This document shows, piece by piece, positions 32,851 to 46,172 of a stretch of DNA of 64,000 bases (positions within the stretch are counted from its first letter, which is position 1; each line of letters begins with the position of its first letter). Position numbers and translations under genes: made by a program. The stretch lies in the NCBI RefSeq assembly GCF_014839805.1, contig NC_051131.1:14930913-14994912 (forward strand), read 5' to 3'. A model generated the notes under the pieces. The model did not search any database and was not told where the DNA came from. It saw only the letters and a list, made by a program, of their open reading frames with translations. The DNA comes from Manduca sexta. Taxonomy: Eukaryota; Arthropoda; Insecta; Lepidoptera; Sphingidae.

Positions 32851-35800
32851 TACATATAATGAAGAAGATGCTTTTTACATACATACAAACATAATAACCA
32901 TCACGTTCCCATTCTATAGGGCTAGATAGAATATGGACTGCCACTTTGCCCAATTCCGACACAATTTTTTGACTCCTTCCATTTTCATCAATCTTCTCAT
33001 TCCCGCCCGTTCAGGGTACTTTTAACCCTCCCTTTACTAATAATATCAAATATCTGACATTCAAACTGCTATTCGAGATGCTCTTGACTGCTAAATACTC
33101 AGCAGCCTAAAGCTGTGCGTCCTGCTTTTGTTTTTGCTCATTTTCGACACTTTTGTTTATTTCTTACTAAAAATAGAAACCCACTGAGCGTTTAATTCAA
33201 TGTTGTTTCCGATTAGAGGTAAATAAAGCAAGAGAACTTGATTTGTGTGCACGAGCTGTGAAATTACCGTGACGAACTCGTTCTAAAATAGACGAATTGT
33301 CACAATTAAAAGTAGATTATAATCATGTAATGTTATTTGATGCATCATATATAACGTAGCATCACACTTTTTTCTTTTTAGAGGTAAGCAGAGGTTATCA
33401 CATCCACATTTCACCGGCTTAATTTACTTTCATGTAATGGAGGTCGAGCTTATTCCCATTTATCGGGTACAATTCCAGACTGTGACTGAGCAAAAAAATT
33501 CAATATTATATGATAATATAATTTAAATAATACCCTTATCCAACCTATAATTTCATTTTCCGTGCTTATGAAGATTCCATTCCAGTTCCCTCCCAGAGAT
33601 CCAGATATCTCCCAAATCTGTTTCCTTCAGGCGTTATGTTTGAGGATGAAAAAACAACAAACGCAAGCGCACCGCGCCTCTTACTGCCAGGCCTCAGGCA
33701 ATTGTAGAACATTGCGTGCTGGATTTTAAAATTGTACTTTAATGTGAAAACATTAAATTTAAACGTATGGCATAAACGACTGATGCAGATAGCACATTGA
33801 TTCCCTAAATTAAGTCGTTAAGGAATTTACTACACCACCAGAAGGGGAACTTATCGTGTACATTAATTATTATTTTTCTTCTTTTTTATACTTTAGCTTT
33901 TATCTATGTGTGATTTCACCAATGTCGACAAATAATAGCAGACAGAAAAAAATCGAAATGTCAAACGGAAAAACTTGGCGCCATATCAAAAAAAGTTTTT
34001 TTATATATTTTAAATCTATTTTATTCAGATTTTGAAATAATTTTTAGTAGCCAGTGCTTAGTGCTAGGTTAATCTTTTTTTTATTTATAATAAGTATTAA
34101 TAACAGGACCTAAATAAATGTATTTATTATAAGGTAAGTTATATAAAATCCATACCTTAAGCTGGGTTTTGGTGGTGTGATACGCAAAGCTTTTAGACAT
34201 TCTGAGATAAAGTATCTTGCTATTATGAGAGCATGTTTAGAATTGGTTCAAAACTTGTAGAGATTACCCTCTAGCTTTTACAATCATACAAATTTAATCT
34301 GATTGCGGCTACAATATTTCACAAATGGATTTCACATATATACGTACTAGTCTACTGTCTACGAATATCCTAAGTTATACTGTGTATTAATTGTAGCTAA
34401 AATAAACTTTATCTATTTATCTCTCTTAACTAATACCATATATCGAGAATTTAAATAAAAACATTTACGATTTTCGATTTTCTTCCAGTATATATAGACT
34501 ATGCACTTTTTATTATTATTATATTCAGAAAATAGACATAATTTATCAGTGGTACTCGCAAGTTAGGACTTGGCCCCTTGCCCACATAGCGTCATGTCTC
34601 CCGTCTGCGGCGCGGACGCGGCCCGACAGTGTGCTCGCGTACTACGATGTGAGTGCTCGTCGCTCCTCGATACTGCAGCGCTAACCTGTTGAATCGTGCG
34701 GATTGTGAGTGCGAATGTGTGATTTGTGTATTTGACATAGGATTGCCTTTACTTATTTTATTGGTAAGTTTAAAATTGTTGTTTGTGTTTTTACAAGGAC
34801 TTGGGGTCAATGGAATTTGGATATCCCTAAAATTATTTTTATATTTCGTTTATTTAATCTAAACATAAAAAAATATTAATAGTAAATTAAGTATAAGTAC
34901 CTACACAATTTTTTTATCTTTTATCTAGTAAGTCGTCGTCTTTTTTTTCAAAATTCTAATTCATAAACATTAGGTATTTAACAGCCAAGTTATGTAAGAA
35001 CCTTATAGGCAATGGAGAAAATCACACACAGAAATAATCTCCCATATTCATGTCTTCACAAAAAATTTCGTAATTTTTAAAAAGTTAACGCAATTTTTAT
35101 TTTAAATTTTAAGTCTAACTAAACAAATAGACTGTTTTTATTTCCACGTTGTTTTGTCCCCATACTATTATAACGCCCTATACATCAAAAACTTTAGACA
35201 ACTATTAGAGTGTTATTGAACTTGTAGACGTTAACTAAGTAAATAATACAGAAACATCAACCGCCAAACTTGAATATTAATGTAGTACACATCAAAATTA
35301 TAAATTTGTGTAGATATGATTTTCTTTATTCTAAAAATCATAGATCAAGAAACAAGAAAATTTAACAGAAAATTCCTCTTTTTTAAACAACTTGTATATC
35401 TTATTATCATGTGTTAGAACTCATTATAAAGTGTAAAAGGAAATAAGCATTGCTTGAAACATTATAAACGATATTTTTTTTTACATTACAGGCTCTGCGT
35501 AAGTTTCCTATAAAATTACGGTAGTCATTTGTACAATTACAAAAAGAAATAAAAGCAAACGTCCATTACTCAACATTGAGAACGACTTAATTCTCTAAGG
35601 TTTTATTTGATTTATTGCCCCGAGAACGAGCCACAAACGAGTGAATGTATATGTCACTAATCTATTTCCTGCGGCTCTCTATTGCTGTTGACATTGGTTT
35701 CCTGTGTTTTTATAATCGTTAATCGCTAATGAGAACAGAACCGGAATGTACCGAAGTTTCCCAGACAAGCCTACAGATGTAGCATTTGAGTGAGCCCGCC

Positions 35801-37870
35801 GCGCTGTGTCAAACCTACCTTAGAATTAGCGGACTATTTTTGGATTCTAGAATTATGCTTTACCTACATGTCCATCTTCTGACGTCTTAGTAGAGAACAA
35901 GTTTGCAAACGACCAAATATTTGTTTGAATACAACTCCCAGCTTAAAATAACGCAAAAGAACTTATTTACACAGTTGCATTAAAAATAATGCCTGCCATA
36001 TAAACTTCTAGCCACTGCCGTCCGAGTCCGCATATCGCGACATGATAGTAAACGTACATTTTAATCCTGCGGAATTAATTAGCATTAGGGTCGAAGCGAC
36101 GGTATCACGACCGGTTTGTCGTCTTCCAACAAATTGTTTGAATAACGACATTGATAGAAAAACCGTAGGGCCTCGCATCGGGTAACGAGTTTGAAATAGT
36201 TTAAATGGAGCATTTCACTTAACGTTTATTGCTTTATGAAAGTCGATTTGCAGTCTTGGATATGTCATAAATATTATATCATGTGGAGGTTTGAGATTCG
36301 TAGAATCTTCCTACTACATATGCTAGTTTGTGCAGATGTTTGGATCTTTGTTACAAGTAAACAGTAAAACCTATAGATTTGGATGAAAGGCACACAAATA
36401 GGCCAAGTCTTAGTTTAAGAACTAAGATTTATCCCAGAAGAATTCACGCATTATAAACGAATTTGAATCATCTAAACTCAACTCCCTTCTTCATAATGGA
36501 CGGATATCAGTTTAAACTTCTTAAGGTTTTATTTGACTGCCAACTGAAGTGTGTAAAGATACAAAGTTAAATCCATAGCAAAGCATTTAAAAAAATGCAT
36601 GGCTATAAAATATTTCATTCGAGTTATCATAGTTCATCGCTACACTATAATCAACAGCTTAAAAATAATTTCCAGCCGACAGCCCTGGGCCCGTTCCATT
36701 GAATAATTGAATAGATGTTAGATATGGTGAAGATATATTTAAATGTCGGGGAAAGTGGTGCGAGCGCAGCGGACCAAGCCGATCCGTAATCGTATAAACT
36801 TGCCTCGGACTTGGGCTTATGTTTTTGTTAATGGGATTTTTAAGGTTGGCCGCGGTTGAATTCTGTTGTTGTAGATTATTATAGAAGTTGCGATGTTACA
36901 TGTAATTAGGTAGAGTTTTTTTTATTGGAGTTCGAATTTTATACTTTAGAAAATATGTACATCAGTTAAGTCTTGGTCGTCTAAGGCGAATATCAACTAC
37001 TGCACGCATCGTTATAGAGCTGATTGCCGCCTAAAATAACCAGTTAAATAGATGATTAAGTGCTCAACACACGTAAATCAAACAGTAAAATCTACTTTTG
37101 TAAAAGTCAATCAGTAATCTAAGTCAGTTAGTCTATATTTTGCTCTATTTCGTATGACCACAAACATAATTAAAGTTTTTATGACAGCTTTCCAAAATTT
37201 ATGATGTCGTTTTTGTTTACGCGCAAATGAGTCCGAGGAAGTAGACTAAAAACTTTAATCACATCAAATGTGATACAACCACATCTTGATTATACGAAAT
37301 ATAAGGTCATTAAGGACATATTAATTTTAGACACGTGAAGTACTTTGCGTATTCTGCCATGTCTGTTATTAGCGCTTCATCTATTTCTGACATCTACTGT
37401 GTACCTACTGTTTTGTTCTTGTTTGGTTAACTTTGTGCGTTTGCATTTTCTATGACAATTGCAGCCCGCCGTATACTATTAACGGTTTAAAAGATAAAAC
37501 ACTTTAAAGAACAGATAAACCAAAACACAAAGCAACATGTAGGATAATTTGATAACTATAAGCGTTCGCGTTATAAATTACAATAAAAATAAAATTAATG
37601 CTTTATTCATCACGTAGGCGAACATAGTTGCAAGTATGATAAGTCAAGGTACATGAGCATATTTAATGATAATTTTACAACAATTATTCCGCTAATTAGG
37701 TCGCTTATATACTTAACTACAGACTTTTACATAGTATAGTTGATTAGGAATAAAACCCTCAAATATCGGTGCATTGTTGCCTATCACGCTACTGAGTTCA
37801 ACACTCGAGTTTACTCATTCTAGCTGTCAGCCACTTAAGTTTAATTCCTATTCTTGACATAATATTTTAA
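32851..37870. other. Gene-poor AT-rich sequence with scattered GC islands
   Basis: No supported gene. A degenerate SINE copy sits at about 33380-33530. GC-richer islands, candidates for conserved regulatory DNA, lie at about 34565-34740 (strongest; includes donor-like GATGTGAGTG and GATTGTGAGTG), 35610-35820, 36005-36160 and 36670-36870. TAATTA/TAAT homeodomain-type cores occur in several, but such cores are common in AT-rich DNA. No function is assigned. Confidence 0.45.
33380..33530 (-). repeat. Degenerate copy of the tRNA-derived SINE
   Basis: The stretch CATTTATCGGGTACAATTCC, then AGACTGTGACTGAGCA, parallels the SINE body at about 49958-50010 (CATATCGGGCACAAATTCC, AGACTCCGGGATGATACTGAGCA) in the same orientation. 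The tRNA-like head is not recognisable here. Confidence 0.45.
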
Positions 37871-38078
37871 TATTCTACTAACTTTGGATCGCGGCTCCGA
37901 GCGCGTGAAAAAGCTATTGCGGGATAAAAGTCCCGCCTTATAATTCCCGGGATAAAAAATAACGTATAGCACTTGGGAGTAATGGAGCTTCCTATAAATG
38001 AAAAATAAAATAGTTCCTGAGATTAGCGCATTCAAAGAAATAAACAATCTCTAATGCTTTATATAGTAGTATAAATTC
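37870..38078 (+). repeat. Dispersed repeat (AGTTCCTGAGATTAGCGC family), copy 2
   Basis: Begins near GGATCGCGGCTCCGAGCGCG, with AGCTATTGCGGGATAAAAG, and ends with TAGTTCCTGAGATTAGCGCA, a TTCAAAGAAATAAAC block and GCTTTATATAGTAGTAT. Same family and orientation as 29310-29520. Confidence 0.6.
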
Positions 38079-38299
38079 ATCTGCTTATAAGTATTCAAGT
38101 TCATGACAATGTTTGTAAACAAATAATTGTTTGTCCAAACATTGTTGAGTGTTTAGAGAGCAAACTAAAGAGTATTATAGTGGAGTGAGCTGCCGAGTAC
38201 AAGCAGTACTATTACGTTTGTTTTCTTTGTAGTTGATACTTGAAACATTGTTCTCTTAATCGGGTAGGGAAGTTTATATTTTTTTTATAAAAGCACTAC

Positions 38300-38515
38300 A
38301 GCGTGACTTATACCTAATGGTAGTGGGGTCCAGACAGAGTGGTGACTGACAAGATTTGTTTATCCTTCGACAATGGACAGAATTATGCCGGCCTATTTCA
38401 AACCAGATACTCAGGCTGAGCCCGGAACGCGACACTTACGTGGGCCACTATGGCAGGTTTTATCACCTTGTGTTCGGTGGTCGCTATGCGCGAGGATATA
38501 TCCTACCACCACCAA
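38300..38515. repeat. Dispersed repeat with GTGGGCCACTATGGCAGG block
   Basis: Contains TACCTAATGGTAGTGGGGTC, then GCTGAGCCCGGAACGCGACA, GTGGGCCACTATGGCAGG and GGTGGTCGCTATGCGCGAGG. A near-identical 76-bp part recurs at 39421-39496, so the unit is repetitive. No coding capacity. Class undetermined. Confidence 0.6.
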
Positions 38516-39420
38516 ATCTTAATCACTGTAGCTTTATTTTTTCTTATTGCCGTTGTAATTAGCGAATTGCTTTATCTGATTTATAAAACGTTATAATAAC
38601 CTTACGTTAGTTATTTTATTAAACTTGTGTAAAACAGGTCCCGTTATTCGTAAGTCACTCACCGTGTCGTTACATGAAGCGTTGTCTGATTCATTGCTAT
38701 TTCGTGGGATTCAAATTATGTAGATTATCAAATGTAAAAAATCTGAAGACATAAGGTCTATATTACCGAGTCTGATATAGAGTGTGAGCCTAGCCTATCT
38801 GAGTTATTGTATCAAAAATGTCACACAAATTTTGATCTGTTATCTTAATAGTATGAACCGCAAAGTTACTAGCTTTATATCAGATGTAATTGCCAGTAGA
38901 TCAATACAACGATACATAAAATAAATTTATATTTCGTATTAAAATTGTGTAATTCGACGGCACGTATGTTTACAATGTAGTAGTGTCTGGGGAAAGTGCT
39001 AGGCCTGCCAGCCGACCACAATCCCTCGGGATCGACATCCGATAATTGCAATTGAATGCTGTCAACTGATAGAATCCCGTGGGATAAGCAATCAACCAAT
39101 TGCATCCCGGAATTCAAGCTAATCAAATACAGTCGCTTGAGAGTTCCGAATCTGCGAGAAAGACGTTTAGCAAATAACTACGTTTCCAGTTTGAGTACAT
39201 AAATCCTTTTAGTATCTAGATTGCGTTCACATTTCGCAGATACATTAGCAGCTTTAAAATACTTTAGATTATACAGATAATTTTAAGTCATAAATATTTT
39301 TTTTTACTTAACTCTATATATTTTTTACAGTAAATAATGACATGATCATGTCTTTATTACCTTATGATCTTCCGATTATTTTTCAAATAAGTTTTTCGCC
39401 TAAAATAACTACTTACACAA

Positions 39421-39496
39421 GCTGAGCCCGGAACACGGCACTTACGTGGGCCACTATGGCAGGTTTATCACCTTGTGTACGGTGGTCGCTATGCGA
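39421..39496. repeat. Second, truncated copy of the 38300 repeat
   Basis: Matches 38414-38494 with a few differences (GAACACGGCA for GAACGCGACA, a one-base shorter T run, GTACGG for GTTCGG). Same orientation, about 1 kb downstream. Confidence 0.75.
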
Positions 39497-42400
39497 GAGA
39501 TAATTTTCCCGTTAATATTATGTTACGAGAGCAAAACAGTAAGTACTTGTTAATAACTTTATATTTTGTTTACTGCATAACAGCTCTTTAATTAGCATAT
39601 TTACTTTACAAACTAATATGTGCAGATAATTAATGTACCAGGGACCACCAGGGTTTGCCCGTCTGCGCTGAATGATCTGGTGAAACTTGAACGCGTAAAT
39701 TGCACGTTCCAACCTCCAAGTCACTGCGGGCACGACTTATTTAGACTCATCGTCGATTCATTAATCACCTTCAGTAAGAACCATTGCCGAAACTCTGAGC
39801 CCTCTCTTCGTATTCATTATACGTATCGTGTTAATAACACTAAAAACAAAACTGCATGGGAACTGTGTGTTTTGTTGCTATTATTTGTTAAAAAGGTATA
39901 AGATGTATTTATTGGAATTACTTTTACATACCAGGGATGTAGAGATTGTAAAAAGTCTGATCTGTTCCAGTATGTGTGACTTAAAAATTAAATAAATCCC
40001 TCATATAAGCCAATTTATCACAAAATAAGCACTCGAATCTCTGATCATAAAAGTTGATTCACAGATTATAAAATAGATCTCTCCCACTTCAGAACCCCAA
40101 AGCAGTAACATTTAGATCTTTTAACTTTTAGTTAAGGACGTTCGCGAATCTGAACCGTGTAGGGAGTTCGTAGTGGTTTTTATCGCAGTTAAACTGTAGG
40201 CGTGTTAAGTGCATTAGTCTCGTTAGTGCCAGCCGCGCTCACGCACGCTCTTGAGTCTTGATCCCCGCATTTAAACAACTTACAAACGCATCAGATGGAA
40301 CCTGACAAAACTCCGTCTGACGTGCTTTCTTTTTTATCCTTTAATTAAACCGATGCACTGCTCCACGTGTGTCCCCTCTCTTTTTCATTTATGAGATATC
40401 TTTAAGTGTGAAAGGGACGCGTGATGGAGTAGAGGGTTTCGTTTTCACCGCGTTCCTTCCACACGGATGCACAAAAACCGTTCTATAGTATTAAGATCGG
40501 CAAGCGTGATCGTTATTTTTTTTTAATATTCATTGCAAATGGCGGCGTAATCAAAATTCTTTAACTTTTTTGTATCATGTTTCGGATTTGATGTGCGCGC
40601 CGCGTTTTGTTTAATGCTGATTTTGATAATAAATCAAACATATTTTTATTTGTTGATATGTAATTCGTTGAACCGATTTTAGTAGTGTTTCGTGCAAATT
40701 CATTAACCTACAATTAAAATATGGCTCTCCATTTATATTAATTTTGTAGTTATATAATTTTTTGACATAAATCAAACAATACCTAATCCCAATACGTAGT
40801 TGATAGTGAATTGACGTACCTATTATAAATTTAATTATGTATGTTCTGTAGTTGCATTACGTTAGTACTCGACTCTACACGTCCGAGATACATTCTCTCT
40901 AATGAAGTTTTAATTTATTGTGTACATTAGTGAATAGTGTATATTGTAAATTAATGTAATCTATGTAGTGTAGCGGGTGACTATCGGTTCATGGTAATGG
41001 AACGCGAGGTCTTAGTTTCGAACTCTTACAAAAATTTCTTGTTTAACGTTTGAATCTTGTAAAACATAAGTTTACTACTGCCCAGTGAAGTCCAGTTGTT
41101 AAGTATCATAGGTTGTTTAGAATATAACATTATCGATTTATGTATATTTGTTTACATAAATCGGAACCAGGTAGCCATGATTTAAATTGCAAATTACTAA
41201 AGCATGTATTTAATTATCGAGCAAAAAATGTTTCAGTTATAGACATGACAATGTTATACAAAAAGTTGCTTCCTGTTGATAAAAAGTAACCGCATTTTAT
41301 ATTATGTTAGTATGCATGATTAAAAACTTAAAAACCAAGCATAATAACGAAAATACTCAGCCAAATTAAATATAATATGTCTTATCTATACATTATCAAC
41401 AGTCTGTTCAGACTGGATGGCATTACCACGATTGGAAATTAAAAAGATTAAATTTTTTATTCGGGTCTTTTCTATTCCTTTAGTGGCTGACCATTTCAAT
41501 GTAGCGGTAATAAAAAGAAAAAGATTGTTTAGTCCCTAGCGAGGCACGGCTGTAAACAATGACCTCTAAGGAAGAACAATAGAAGCGTTGTGCGCAGGCG
41601 CAGAGTCCGCGCACCGGCAGCACGGAGTGTTGCCCGCGGCCAGGGCTGCTACTCATGAGATTTAACTAATATTATGTGTATTTATCTATGTTAGCTAATA
41701 TACTTTATTTGAAGTTCGTTTCCTCCTTTATCTCGCTGCAATGATTCATATATATATTTTGTAATTTATTTCTTTATTAGCACTGCAGTCAATTGTTGAA
41801 GTTTATAAAATTTTAATAAACAAGCAGCTGAAACAAAAACTACTTAGAAAAATAGAAAAGATTTAGCCCCCACGACTTCTATAATATGTAGGCAACGCAT
41901 TTCTTATTCCCCCAGTGTCTATGTGTTAATGGGCCGTTGCGCCTATTTACTGTCAAGTGAGTCACGTGGCAGTCTGATGGTGTTCTTCTAAATAAATTTT
42001 CAGTTAATTTATTTCAATTATCCGACCGATTTTAATCAGCGCAGGGCATTAAAGTGATTAAAAAGTAGATCAAAGATAATTTAAACATATAACGCTTGAA
42101 GATCTGTGTCGATACAGTTATTAATTACTTCAACGAAAACATTCAACCCTCAATACATTATATCCGACCCAATCGCCAGTAACTTGCAGATCGGAGGAGC
42201 ACAATGCACAGCGTTCTGCGCACGCGCCGCCCGTTTTGTTTACACAACATCCGATCGCTTTGGTGCTAGAACAATGAGCCGGATCATATTACCAATCATT
42301 GTTGCTTCGCTAAATACCATAACGGTTAGACATGGTCAATGGAAATGCCCTGCGGTATTCCAGTCTTTGTATTATTTGAATTAGCCGATTGTTCGATAAT

Positions 42401-43740
42401 AAATACGACTGCCCTGAAACAATTGAATCTCTCAGAGCTTAAATAAGAAATATGGCATGAGGCTGAAATATGCTTGACATCCTTTGCCATTGAATTAAGT
42501 TTTATGAAGTTAATAAAATCCAGCTATAATGCCCCCGTAATTGAAATAATGTTGCGGTATTTACCAGATAGACTGCTGCATACGAGAAACCTATCATCAA
42601 CTTGGCGGGGACACGACAGCTCTTCTTTATAATCAGTTGGATGCGTCACCGACAGTACAGGGCCTGCAGTACCGTCTGCATCAAATGCTTTACATAACCT
42701 TCCATTGCTGTACTGTCCACATATACTTATATAAACTATAATCTCAGTTATCACCATGACTAGATACAGACTCAAACACACTATTTGTTATATTTATACT
42801 TATATTCATAAAAATATTTATTGGATTAGCCAATATTCTAGTTCATTTACTAAAATAGTGATGAGAGTTATTATTTAAAAAAAAAAAACTAAAGTTTAAA
42901 GGAATACATTTCAGAATAATCAATTGTGCGATCTTGTCACACCACTTTTATTATAGCGTCTAGCAAATTTTAAGTAAACATGTTTAGTTAGTTATTAGAG
43001 ATTCGACCTTACATCTCAATAATTATGTTTTACAAAACATAAATAATAACGTTTCATAAAAAATCACGCCAAACATTCGACAAATGTTTGCACAAATACA
43101 GTACATTATAATAATAAAAATATTAGAAATCCCGTTGAATAAATTGTTCAACACAAAAGGTAATCACAAAAGCCGTCTAACAATATTAAAATGGTTGTTC
43201 TATTGTGAAACTCTGGTTGAAGGGAGGGGAGTTTGAGTGGCTCGGTTGGAGCCCCTCTGCCAACCCCACGAGTGTGTGAAACGCGAATGCAACATCATTC
43301 GACATCAATAAACCAGAGTCGAGCCGTGATATATGGGACACTTCGCATTGTGCAGTATAAGCGATGATTTAATAGCGATTTGGACATGGTTTGCATTAAA
43401 TATATTCATTAAATATAAATTTTAACCAGTCTAAAGTTAGTATTGGATATCATTGCTATTTCACAGACCAAAGGGTTACATGATGCTTTAAAGTTACGCA
43501 TGGCGATTATTAAAAGTAGTGGATAATTTGGTTCCTTAGAAGTCCGAATATGAATCGGATTGTATGCTGAGATAATGACTCAAAAAAGCTATCTTACTAG
43601 CTTTATATAATAATATAGAGTTATTCAATGAAGTAGATTCACGTAACTAAGCGATTTTGTCACTATTCTTCTTTAAATATATCGCTATATCCCTTACATT
43701 GCGCCAAATATAACAACGTCGCCGTGACAATGCATTTGCG
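39497..43740. other. Gene-poor AT-rich sequence with GC islands
   Basis: No supported gene, RNA gene or intact element. GC-richer islands lie at about 39640-39760, 40200-40480, 41575-41660 (rich in GCGC, with GAGTCCGCGCACCGGCAGC), 42170-42310 and 43200-43345. Between 43345 and 43740 I see nothing. Confidence 0.45.
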
Positions 43741-44513
43741 ACGCATTATTTGTATGAAAGCAATAATCTGATGCGATTGTGGCCGAGAGACATACAATAT
43801 TGGAGATCGTAAAAATAACGTAACGGTTGTAGAGAATTCCACCCGATTTCCTGATTTTCCCTCGTTCAATAGGAAATGGGCTCGACACCCATAAAAATGA
43901 GTGCGCGGGGAAGTAAATCAAAACGTTACGCATTTCATATTATTTGATTTGTCAAAAAGTAATCTACTAAATAATTTATGTCATTTTTTATATTATTGTA
44001 TTTATTACATAGCTATTATTATTGAAATTTACATATATATAAAACCGCTAAAACAAGCTGCTTTTTTCTTCAAAACAACGAATCAATTAATGTGTGTAAT
44101 AGCACTTATTTGCTGTTTTACGGCTCAGTAATTGCAGTCTGGCAAGTTGGTGAAATGTGCTTCATAGAATCAGTAGAGCGAATGATGGTAGACGCAGGTG
44201 CAAGCTTTAAGCCTAAATAGAGATAGATGAGGCTCGATAGATACCAATTTGCCACTTTCGTTTTTACGCAGCGGAACAGTATTGATAAATGAGGTTTGAA
44301 TTTCACTTATTTGAACAAAAAGGTGGAAATACACAAATTTATTAAAGTTCTCATAAGATCTTGCTATTTACTCAAAGAGGTAAGGAGAGGAGCAAGAGCT
44401 AGTGCATATACTTTTGACTGATTTTTTTTCAACAACTCAACAGCGTTTTCATAAATCACACCGGTCTTTTGGTTGCCAGGCTTTAGAATCAAACCCATAA
44501 GTTTGTAGTCTGC

Positions 44514-44541
44514 GGTATGTATGTGAATATGTATGTATGTA
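44514..44541. repeat. (GTAT)n-type microsatellite
   Basis: Imperfect GTATGT/ATGTATG run; the duplicate lies at about 56675-56702. Confidence 0.75.
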
Positions 44542-46150
44542 TGAAATGTCATATGTTATGTTCTGAATCATACGAAAAGACTAATCCTTTTTTAATCCCG
44601 GATACATATTTCAGTGTAAATTTCAGAGTATATAGTATAGTATTAAGCGATATCCGCTGCATGCGCATGCGCAGCTACAACCCGTACATAACTCGGCGCT
44701 AACGAAGGCTGCTAAATTATTGATCAACATTGCGGCGCGTTTCCGCCTCTATCCCTTACGAATGTAAACTACGTTATAATTCCTATTTATGTTGACAAAT
44801 ATTATTCTTATTTATTGCAATATTTTTATATCTTCTCTAAGGCATCCCGCAGACGCCGTCAGCTGGTTGTTGAGAAATGCTACGACAACTATACTACAAA
44901 TTGTAAGTCACTATAGCAAGTAGCAACTGTAAATTTCACAGTAGTGTTGCTCAGAAGCTAGTTGCCAGTGTCGATGCGACACCTAAGTTTACATTAAAAC
45001 AGTTTGTCGTCTAAGCATTATGTGTAAGAACTGTTATGTTCCAGTATAAAGAACATGTAGTACAATACAGTGCAGTAATTACCGGGTGTAATAAAAAGTT
45101 GAGTTAAAATTATAAAGAGCGCAGAACTATATTATAGTTACCATTTACCGATAAGTCGTTTACCATCAAGCAAACAACTAGCCCATCGCCTCATTCAGAT
45201 ATAAATACCAAAACGTAAAGAATATGTAACGGTTACACCAACCCTTACTAATCTATTCAAATGCAAAACTTCCAAAATATTATTTGACAACTTTCCAAAT
45301 GAGTTTATTAATGTTCTTTGCCCCCGGTACTGTTGCTTGCACGTTAGATTAATGAGTCTATATATTATTGTCGAGCGCGGGGTTACGACAACCGGTTGGT
45401 ACTCTAATTTAAATGTATTGTGTCGCTTCCGTTGTTTGGTAAATGTTGGGGCGAAGAATAATTTCGGGCTATCGTTTTTCCGTTGAGTAAGTTTGATGTG
45501 ACGCGTAAATGATCAATGTTATTGGATCAGGTTATATGGCTCTTTAATCAGAGGATAAAAAAATGCATATTTGCCCGGTATTTTTTTATGAATTCTTAAT
45601 ATACGTTTTTTATTATAGATAGTTTTATTATGGAATGAAGATTTCGTCATGGTTGGTGATTAGCACTGCTTATTACTTTTTTTGTTAATGGTACATTGTT
45701 ATACCATAGTTCATCTCACCACTACGGCATTGTGTATTTCTATCGGTTATTTCTCAGCCGGTATACTGTCTTTTTATTATTTAATTGTAATTGTAATGTA
45801 CGCTTGTTCAAATCATGTTATTATAACTTCACTTTCGGCACTTAGAAGTGGTTGTCCTGGGGTTTTTATATGGACGGACAAGCTCCAAGTGTTAGCCTTT
45901 AAAGGAGTTAGAAAAATAACTAAACGGTGTGTGGCAAGTTATTTATTGCTCTGACTTACGAGTCACTAAGCGTCGGTTTTAGGAAGAGGTAGATACTGCG
46001 CATGTCTATTAGATTGTCTATTAGATTTGTTTAGATATATGATTTAAAATATGGGTAATTTTTATCCCAGAAAAATTCTCTGTGGGACATTGTTACCGAA
46101 AGGATTCTGCGTGGGCGGAACAGACAGCAAAATCATGGCTACTGGTTAAT

Positions 46151-46172
46151 CTATTTATTTATTTATTTATTT
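46151..46172. repeat. (TATT)n microsatellite
   Basis: Five perfect TATT repeats; the duplicate lies at about 58302-58322. Confidence 0.85.

Noticed and set aside
45682..45954. 90-codon plus-strand frame in copy 1
   Set aside because: It is altered by homopolymer indels in copy 2 (57848-58105 reads a different start) and has no coding character.
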